Assembly (NCBI GenBank): GCA_017958705.1
Contig: JAGDCE010000304.1
Span: 1 to 12,534 of the forward strand
Length of the DNA: 12,534 nt
Direction of reading: 5' to 3'
DNA from: Clostridia bacterium
GTDB taxonomy: Bacteria; Bacillota; Clostridia; Oscillospirales; CAG-272
Below, piece after piece: positions 7,495-12,534 of this stretch (position 1 is its first letter; each line of letters begins with the position of its first letter). The position numbers and the translations under genes were made by a program. Under the pieces are notes generated by a model, which was not told the DNA's origin, did not search any database, and worked only from the letters and a program-made list of their open reading frames with translations.

Positions 7495-7523
7495 TTGATA
7501 AAATACTGTCATTATGATATATT
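7495..7523 (+). promoter_or_regulatory. SigA-type promoter for the VTC-DUF4956-CotH unit
   Basis: A -35 box TTGATA (7495-7500), a 17-base spacer and a -10 box TATATT (7518-7523) are present, with TGA directly before the -10 box giving an extended -10. The predicted start near 7530 leaves a leader of only about 15 bases that is almost entirely ribosome-binding site. It gives the downstream three genes transcription of their own, although read-through from the upstream chain is also likely because no terminator is visible in 7473-7494. Confidence 0.72.
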
Positions 7524-7531
7524 TAGTCAAA

Positions 7532-7547
7532 AGGGGGTGGTGATTTG
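7532..7547 (+). promoter_or_regulatory. Strong ribosome binding site that selects a TTG start
   Basis: The purine-rich run AGGGGGTGGTGA (7532-7543) matches the 16S anti-Shine-Dalgarno end at most positions and lies at ideal distance from TTG at 7545. The nearest in-frame ATG, at 7557, would be about 19 bases from the same run. I therefore take TTG as the start of the VTC gene. Confidence 0.75.
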
Positions 7548-8249
7548 GACCGTCTGATGCAGGATTCTTCGCAGGACTACAGACACGAGCTTAAGTACTT
7601 CATCACGCCGGTACAGGCGACGGAGCTTACTGCGCGTCTGTGTCAGGTGATGAAATTCGACCGCTACAGCGTTGAGCGCGGAAACTATCTGATCAGCAGC
7701 GTTTATTTCGACACGCCCGAGAACAGATCGCTCGCCGGCACGGAAGCCGGGTTGCTCAAGCGAAAGAAATACAGGATAAGAGCGTACAACCACAGCGATT
7801 CGTTCATCAGCCTCGAACGCAAGACGAAACGCGGGACGCTCGGCAAAAAGGAATCCGTGAGGATCACCCGCCGGATATACGACGACATCATGTACCGCCG
7901 CGGCGAAAGTCTGCTGACGCTCGATTCCGATCTCGCGCACGAGTTCTACCACATGTTAAACGTGGAGGGATACCGCCCGAAGACCGTCGTCGAGTACAAC
8001 CGCAGGGCGTTCGTGGCGGATGCGTCAAACGTCCGCATCACGCTCGATTCAAACATCAAGGGTTCGGGCGCGGGCGTCGATATGTTCGTCGACTCCGGAT
8101 CGCTCGTCTACACGGTGCCGCCGTGCTGGGTGGTGCTCGAGGTCAAATACGACCATTTCCTGCCCGATTATATAAGAAATCTTCTGCCTGACGACTCCGT
8201 CATGCAGAGCGCATGTTCAAAATACGTGTTCGGAAGAACGTTCACATAA
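7545..8249 (+). CDS. VTC domain protein (polyphosphate-polymerase-like)
   Basis: This 234-residue protein with no signal peptide or membrane segment is recognisable as a VTC domain, the fold of the yeast Vtc4 polyphosphate polymerase within the triphosphate tunnel metalloenzymes. Marks in order are RHELKYFI (13-20), SSVYFDTPEN (51-60), KKYRIRAYN (74-82), SLERKTKRG (89-97), VEYNRRAF (149-156), ITLD (165-168) and VVLEVKYDHFLPD (196-208). K17, R77, R79, K93, R153 or R154, E199 and K201 are the basic and acidic residues expected to line the tunnel and bind triphosphate and metal. Vtc4 polymerises the gamma-phosphate of ATP into polyphosphate. Whether the bacterial protein does so, or only senses or cleaves a nucleotide or polyphosphate, is unknown. 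It starts at TTG and is followed after 15 bases by the DUF4956 gene, a frequent partner of this family. Confidence 0.88.
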   Translation: MDRLMQDSSQDYRHELKYFITPVQATELTARLCQVMKFDRYSVERGNYLISSVYFDTPENRSLAGTEAGLLKRKKYRIRAYNHSDSFISLERKTKRGTLGKKESVRITRRIYDDIMYRRGESLLTLDSDLAHEFYHMLNVEGYRPKTVVEYNRRAFVADASNVRITLDSNIKGSGAGVDMFVDSGSLVYTVPPCWVVLEVKYDHFLPDYIRNLLPDDSVMQSACSKYVFGRTFT

Positions 8250-8264
8250 GAAAGGATAACTGAC

Positions 8265-8948
8265 ATGATTTACTCACTAACATCATTTTCCGACATTTTC
8301 AAGAAGAGCTTCACGGAAAACTTCAACCAGGATCTCGGTATGGGCAGGTTCCTGCTCACGATGGCGGTATCCATTCTTATCGGTCTGCTTATCATACTCG
8401 TTTACCGGATAAGCTACAGGGGAGTCCTCTTCTCCCGTTCGTTCGCCGTCTCGCTCCTCGCGATGGACGTTATAACGACGCTCATACTGATGACGATAAC
8501 CTCCAACGTCGTTCTTTCGCTCGGTATGGTCGGCGCGCTCTCGATAATCCGCTTCAGGACAGCGATCAAAGATCCGCTCGACATAGTCTTCCTTTACTAT
8601 GCGATCTGCGCAGGCATCATGTGCGGCGCGAACCTGCTCGGGCTCGCGGCGATCGGCGCGGTCGTCGTCGGCGTCATACTGATCGTCGCCTCGCGTCTGC
8701 CCTCCGCCGCCGATTCCTACATCCTCATGGTCAACGTGAACCCCGAGGACGAGGAGCCCGTCGTGAGATACATTGAAAAATCGACGAAGCGCAGCCGCCT
8801 CAAATCAAAAGCCCTTGTGGAGAACACCGTAGAGCTTTCGCTTGAGGTAACTCTGCTTGCCGGCTCCACAAAATTCCTGAACAAACTCAACGCATACCCC
8901 GGCGTATCCTCCGTAACGCTCGTAAAGAGCACCGGCGAATACATCTGA
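8265..8948 (+). CDS. DUF4956 family multi-pass membrane protein
   Basis: This 227-residue protein has an N-terminal membrane part and a soluble C-terminal part. Hydrophobic segments lie at about 28-48, 58-78, 80-93 (weaker), 107-122 and 126-144. Between them is the family hallmark SIIRFRTAIKDPLDIVF (93-109), with several charged residues next to or within the membrane. Residues 151-227 alternate strands and helices and end with LNAYPGVSSVTLV, which resembles an ACT or ferredoxin-like fold such as that at the end of MgtC-type proteins; this is a weak structural inference. No biochemical role is established for DUF4956. The start at 8265 has AAGGA about 8 bases upstream. It lies between the VTC gene (15-base gap) and the CotH gene (14-base gap), which suggests a shared membrane complex with one partner inside and one outside. 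Confidence 0.88.
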   Translation: MIYSLTSFSDIFKKSFTENFNQDLGMGRFLLTMAVSILIGLLIILVYRISYRGVLFSRSFAVSLLAMDVITTLILMTITSNVVLSLGMVGALSIIRFRTAIKDPLDIVFLYYAICAGIMCGANLLGLAAIGAVVVGVILIVASRLPSAADSYILMVNVNPEDEEPVVRYIEKSTKRSRLKSKALVENTVELSLEVTLLAGSTKFLNKLNAYPGVSSVTLVKSTGEYI

Positions 8949-8962
8949 TAAAGAGGATCATA

Positions 8963-11900
8963 ATGAAGAAGATCACGGCAATCCTGCTCGCGGCGGCGAC
9001 TCTGTTCGCCCTCGCCGCCTGCGATTTCAGCGACCCCGACGACGTCTTCGAGACGAGCGGCACGGGTACGGGCGATCAGACGACCGTCGGTACCGGCACC
9101 GACGGCGAGACGCTCCCGCCCGTCGAGACGCTGATCCGCCCGAACAAAAACGGGCTGATGCTGTCAGAGGTGATGGCGTCGAACAAGTCGACCGTCACGG
9201 ACGATTACGGCGAATACAGCGACTGGATAGAGCTTTATAACGGCGGCTCGTCCGAGATTTCGCTCAAAAACTACATACTGACTGACAACCCGGAAAACCG
9301 CACGAAGGGCATCCTGCCGGACGTCCGGCTCGGCGCGGGTGAATACATAATCATCTGGGCGAGCGGAAGAAACGTATTTAACGAACAGACAAATTCGATC
9401 CACCTCCCGTTCAAACTCAGCAAAACCGGCGAGATCGTTTCCCTGCTCACTCAGGGCGGAAACGAGATCGGCAGGATAACGATCCCGGAAAACGTCCCGT
9501 CCGACATACCCGCGGCGCCCGCGGAGGACGGTCACACCGTACTTCTCGCCGAGGCGACGCCGGGCGAAGGCAACGTCACCGCGCTTTATGAACAGAAACA
9601 GAGCACGGACGAACCGCTGAACATGACGGACAAGACCGTCAACACGATAAGGATCAACGAGTTCGCCACGAAAAAGTGCGTGACCTTCACCGACGAGGAA
9701 GGCGATTACGGCGCCTGGGTCGAGATCTACAACTACGGTGAAAAAGAAGTCAAGCTGAAAGGGCTTTACCTCTCCGACGACGAAGCGGACACGATGAAAT
9801 GGATATTCCCGGACGTGACGCTTCAGCCCGACGGATACCTGACCGTGTTCATGCTCGGCAAAGACAAGGAATACACGGGCGGCGAGCTTCACGCATCGTT
9901 CACCCTCTCCGGTAAAGAAACGAGTCTCGGCATCTACAACGGCAAAGGCGACGCGATGGATTCGTGCACGGTATACAATCTCGAATCCAACATGACCTGC
10001 GGCCGCAGCGCCGACGACCCGGAAAAATGGCTGTTCTTCCCGCGCGCCACAAGAAACGCGAAAAACGACGTGCCCGGCTTCGAGGATATCGAAAGCGCAA
10101 GGCGTCCGGCGTACAAAACGGCATATATAAGCGAAGTCGTCGCGGTCAACGCGACGCTTGACAGCTCCCCTGACGGAAAAACATATTCGTCGGGGGAATT
10201 GTACGATTATTACAAATTGTACGATTTCGTAGAGATAAAGAACCCGACGGACACGGATATCGAGCTGTCCGATCTCTATATCGGCAAAAGCACGTTCGAC
10301 AAAGCGATCTGGCTTCCGACAGTCAAGGTAAAAGCCGGCGACTACAGGATCGTATATTTCGCCGACGAGACAACTTATGACAGCAAAAAGGACGCCGTCT
10401 ACGTCGATCTCGGACTCAACCGCTACGGAAGCGACGTATATCTCTTCGATAAAAACGGCACCGTCGTCGACAGCATCACGACCGGACTTCTTTTCGACAA
10501 AACGTCCGCCGGAAGAGTCAGCGACACCGACGACACCGTCTATTATTTCACACAGGTGACGCCGGGCGCGAAAAACAGCACCGTCACATATTCAAAATCC
10601 GTAGGCGCGCCGTCGTTCAGTGAAAACGGCGGTTACGTCGAAGCCGGCACGACAGTGACGATCAAGGCGCCCGAGGGCTGCCTCGTGTATTACACGACGG
10701 ACGGCACGCCGCCGACGCAGGCGGGAACGCTTTACCGCGCGCCGATAACCGTGGAAAAAACGATGTCGATCCGCGCAAGAGCGTACAAAAGCGATTCCCT
10801 GCCCTCGGACGAAGTCTCGGTATCGTTCATCGTCGGGCGCGTGCACAACATGCCGGTGGTGTTTCTGAACGCCGACCCGAACGATCTGTTCTCCGAGAAG
10901 ACCGGCATCTGGGCGGACGGTCCCAACTTCGACACCGAGTCGATGAAATACGACGATTCGAGTCTCAACGGGTCGCAGAAGGAAGACCTTTTCTTCAAGG
11001 ATGCGCCGAAAGCCAATTACTGGCAGAGCTGGGAACGCCCCGTCAGTTTCACGTATATAGACGAAAACGGCACGCAGGTGCTTAACTTCAACGCCGGGAT
11101 AAAGACGTTCGGTCAGTACAGCCGCGTGCACGATCAGAAGAGCGTTTCGATAAACCTGAAGGATAAATACGGCATAAAAGAGGTCGTCTATCCGTTCTTC
11201 GGCGACGACTACATCAACGTGTTCTCAAATCTCGTCCTGCGCGGTTCCGGTCAGGACGCCAACCGCTCGCACATACGCGACGCGTTCATCGCGCGCGCTC
11301 TGCTCGGCAAGATCAACTGCGAGGTTATGAACTACCGCCCCGTGGTCGTCTACGTGAACGGTGATTACTACGGCATATACGACCTGCGCGAGCGCATCTC
11401 GGACGAGTTCGTCGCTAACCACACGGGCGCCGATCCCGACAATCTCGACAGGATGAAAGGCTCGTCGATCGTTCAGTCCGGCACGTCGGAAAATTATAAC
11501 GCACTTTATAAATTCGTGACCACGAAAAACATGGCGGACGCGGACAACTACGCGTACGTCTGCTCGCAGATGGATATAGACAACTACATCGATTACTGGA
11601 TATCACAGATATATTTCGCCAACACCGACCCCGGCAACATTAAATTCTACCGTGAACGCACGGACGGCGGGAAATGGCGCTGGATACCGTACGACTTCGA
11701 CTGGAGCTGCGGAAGCGAGGAGAACCGCTTCAACTACGTGTTCAAGCAGGAAAAGAAGATTTACGGGATCATACAGCATCTGATAAAGAACAGCACGTTC
11801 AAGAAGAAGTTCATATCGCGCTTCTGCGAACTGTTGAACGACACGCTGAGTCCCGACAGGCTGCTGCCGCTGCTTCGCGAGCTGACGAACGAGATCAGCG

Positions 11901-12127
11901 AGGAGATGGAATACCACATCGCGCGCTGGAATTTCCGCAACAAGAACGACGACCGGTACATCTCCGGCATCCTTATGTCGGCGCCGTCGTCGATGACGCG
12001 GTGGGAATCGCATATCGAATCTGTCGAAAACTGGCTGCGTTCGCGCGACACTCTGGTCATAAAGCACATGAAATCGTACTTCGGTCTGTCGGATTCGGAT
12101 CTGCGTTCGTACGGATTGAAAATATAA
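8963..12127 (+). CDS. CotH kinase family lipoprotein with three lamin-tail domains and a chitobiase-type domain
   Basis: This 1054-residue exported protein starts with a lipoprotein signal (MKKITAILLA, lipobox LAAC with C20), then a Gly/Thr-rich linker to about residue 55. Three lamin-tail-like beta domains follow at about 65-204, 229-370 and 388-538; the first two show the typical EVMASN or EFATKK start and DWIELYN or AWVEIYN core, and TPG-x-x-N endings close domains 1 and 3. A CHB_HEX_C-type domain (about 550-625) has YYTTDGTPPT. The CotH kinase-like domain (about 627-1040) has GIYDLRERISDEFV (804-817), NTDPGNIKFYRE (887-898) and WIPYDFDW (907-914), whose acidic residues are likely metal or nucleotide ligands. 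CotH proteins of spores phosphorylate coat proteins; this one is predicted to be anchored at the outer face of the membrane. GAGG lies 6 bases before ATG. It is the last gene of its unit and a terminator follows. Confidence 0.92.
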   Translation: MKKITAILLAAATLFALAACDFSDPDDVFETSGTGTGDQTTVGTGTDGETLPPVETLIRPNKNGLMLSEVMASNKSTVTDDYGEYSDWIELYNGGSSEISLKNYILTDNPENRTKGILPDVRLGAGEYIIIWASGRNVFNEQTNSIHLPFKLSKTGEIVSLLTQGGNEIGRITIPENVPSDIPAAPAEDGHTVLLAEATPGEGNVTALYEQKQSTDEPLNMTDKTVNTIRINEFATKKCVTFTDEEGDYGAWVEIYNYGEKEVKLKGLYLSDDEADTMKWIFPDVTLQPDGYLTVFMLGKDKEYTGGELHASFTLSGKETSLGIYNGKGDAMDSCTVYNLESNMTCGRSADDPEKWLFFPRATRNAKNDVPGFEDIESARRPAYKTAYISEVVAVNATLDSSPDGKTYSSGELYDYYKLYDFVEIKNPTDTDIELSDLYIGKSTFDKAIWLPTVKVKAGDYRIVYFADETTYDSKKDAVYVDLGLNRYGSDVYLFDKNGTVVDSITTGLLFDKTSAGRVSDTDDTVYYFTQVTPGAKNSTVTYSKSVGAPSFSENGGYVEAGTTVTIKAPEGCLVYYTTDGTPPTQAGTLYRAPITVEKTMSIRARAYKSDSLPSDEVSVSFIVGRVHNMPVVFLNADPNDLFSEKTGIWADGPNFDTESMKYDDSSLNGSQKEDLFFKDAPKANYWQSWERPVSFTYIDENGTQVLNFNAGIKTFGQYSRVHDQKSVSINLKDKYGIKEVVYPFFGDDYINVFSNLVLRGSGQDANRSHIRDAFIARALLGKINCEVMNYRPVVVYVNGDYYGIYDLRERISDEFVANHTGADPDNLDRMKGSSIVQSGTSENYNALYKFVTTKNMADADNYAYVCSQMDIDNYIDYWISQIYFANTDPGNIKFYRERTDGGKWRWIPYDFDWSCGSEENRFNYVFKQEKKIYGIIQHLIKNSTFKKKFISRFCELLNDTLSPDRLLPLLRELTNEISEEMEYHIARWNFRNKNDDRYISGILMSAPSSMTRWESHIESVENWLRSRDTLVIKHMKSYFGLSDSDLRSYGLKI

Positions 12128-12129
12128 AC

Positions 12130-12155
12130 AAAAAATCGCCCTCGGGCGATTTTTT
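12130..12155. terminator. Bidirectional rho-independent terminator
   Basis: AAAAAATCGCC (12130-12140) is the reverse complement of GGCGATTTTTT (12145-12155) around the loop CTCG. With A and T runs on both sides it can stop transcription of the CotH gene on the plus strand and of the convergent radical SAM gene on the minus strand. The T run overlaps the TAA stop of the minus-strand gene. Confidence 0.92.
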
Positions 12156-12534
12156 ATTGCGTTGTTATATGATCTATGATCTTCACCCACGGGCACGTGC
12201 CGGGTCTGAGCAGATCCCGCATACGGCGGCACATCCCGCGGCAGACGGACAGATACGGACAAGTCCGGCACATATCGAGTCCCTCGGCGGCGTCTGCCAT
12301 GAACGCGGCCATTCCGGAGCTTTCAAGCGACGATTCAAGACTCGTGTCGTATACGGAACCGAGACGGTATTCCGGCCTCACGTAAAAATCACACGGGTAC
12401 ATACTGCCGTCTGACTCGATCACGAGCTGGGGCACGCACGCGCCGTGATAGCGGCAGCCGGACGGCCTGCCGTTCAACGCGTCCGACAGTTCTGAGAATT
12501 CGCGCACGTCGAACGACGCTTTGCCGGCTCTGAC
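12154..12534 (-). CDS. SPASM-domain radical SAM protein, C-terminal part (anaerobic sulfatase maturase-like; cut by window edge)
   Basis: The frame is open from the right edge to TAA at 12154-12156, giving 127 visible residues; an internal GTG at 12507 is not the start because coding continues upstream. Eight cysteines have the spacing of a SPASM domain that binds two auxiliary 4Fe-4S clusters: CRYHGAC, then SDGSMYPCDFYV, then CRTCPYLSVCRGMC, and finally GTCPW. The MYPCDFYV segment followed by a leucine-glycine (YRLGSV) is typical of anaerobic sulfatase-maturating enzymes, which oxidise a cysteine or serine of sulfatases to formylglycine using S-adenosylmethionine. The radical SAM core with its CxxxCxxC motif lies outside the window. 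The protein could instead mature a different peptide, since this subfamily also includes peptide-modifying enzymes. It is convergent with the CotH gene and shares its terminator. Confidence 0.85.
   Translation of the reverse strand, partial: VRAGKASFDVREFSELSDALNGRPSGCRYHGACVPQLVIESDGSMYPCDFYVRPEYRLGSVYDTSLESSLESSGMAAFMADAAEGLDMCRTCPYLSVCRGMCRRMRDLLRPGTCPWVKIIDHITTQ

Noticed and set aside
9164..9892. 242-codon open frame opposite the CotH gene
   Set aside because: Antisense to clear lamin-tail domains and composed of shadow-type sequence; no independent support.
11674..12414. 246-codon plus-strand frame across the CotH end and terminator
   Set aside because: It overlaps the kinase domain out of frame, crosses a strong terminator and covers the SPASM gene in antisense.

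Overview
This window looks like chromosomal DNA from an anaerobic Bacillota, most likely an uncultured Clostridia member of a gut-type habitat. This is inferred from the gene families (a YhaO/YhaN-like pair, a DacF-type carboxypeptidase with a C-terminal anchor, a CotH lipoprotein with lamin-tail domains, an anaerobic SPASM radical SAM protein), from SigA-type promoters in AT-rich gaps, and from strong Shine-Dalgarno sites. Coding DNA is visibly GC-rich but uses many ATA (Ile) and AGG (Arg) codons throughout, so no gene stands out as freshly acquired. I see no rRNA, tRNA, IS element, CRISPR array or phage gene. No stretch over 300 bases lacks a gene.

Layout. (1) On the minus strand, bases 1-945 hold a two-gene unit: a purine-type phosphoribosyltransferase followed, after a single base, by the N-terminal part of a threonine-aldolase-family PLP enzyme cut by the window edge. 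(2) Bases 946-1141 are a divergent promoter region with one well-formed promoter on each strand. (3) On the plus strand, 1142-7472 is a gap-free chain of five genes: YhaO-like nuclease, YhaN-like membrane-hairpin ATPase, RsmG, RibF and a serine D-Ala-D-Ala carboxypeptidase homologue. Three junctions are ATGA overlaps and one is TGATATG. (4) A second plus-strand promoter near 7495-7523 starts a three-gene unit, 7545-12127: VTC-domain (polyphosphate-polymerase-like) protein, DUF4956 membrane protein and a large CotH-kinase lipoprotein. (5) A bidirectional terminator at about 12130-12155 separates this from a minus-strand gene running in from the right edge, whose visible part is a cysteine-rich SPASM domain like that of anaerobic sulfatase-maturating enzymes.

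The five-gene chain mixes housekeeping work: DNA-end processing, 16S rRNA methylation, FMN/FAD synthesis and peptidoglycan trimming. Its last gene keeps the nucleophile motif of penicillin-binding proteins but has altered second and third motifs, so its enzymatic activity is in doubt.

The most interesting part is the VTC-DUF4956-CotH unit. A cytoplasmic nucleotide/polyphosphate enzyme, a small multi-pass membrane protein and an exported lipoprotein kinase homologue are encoded together. I propose, as inference only, that they form one membrane-spanning system in which the first two supply or control a phosphate donor for a surface kinase that would otherwise lack ATP.
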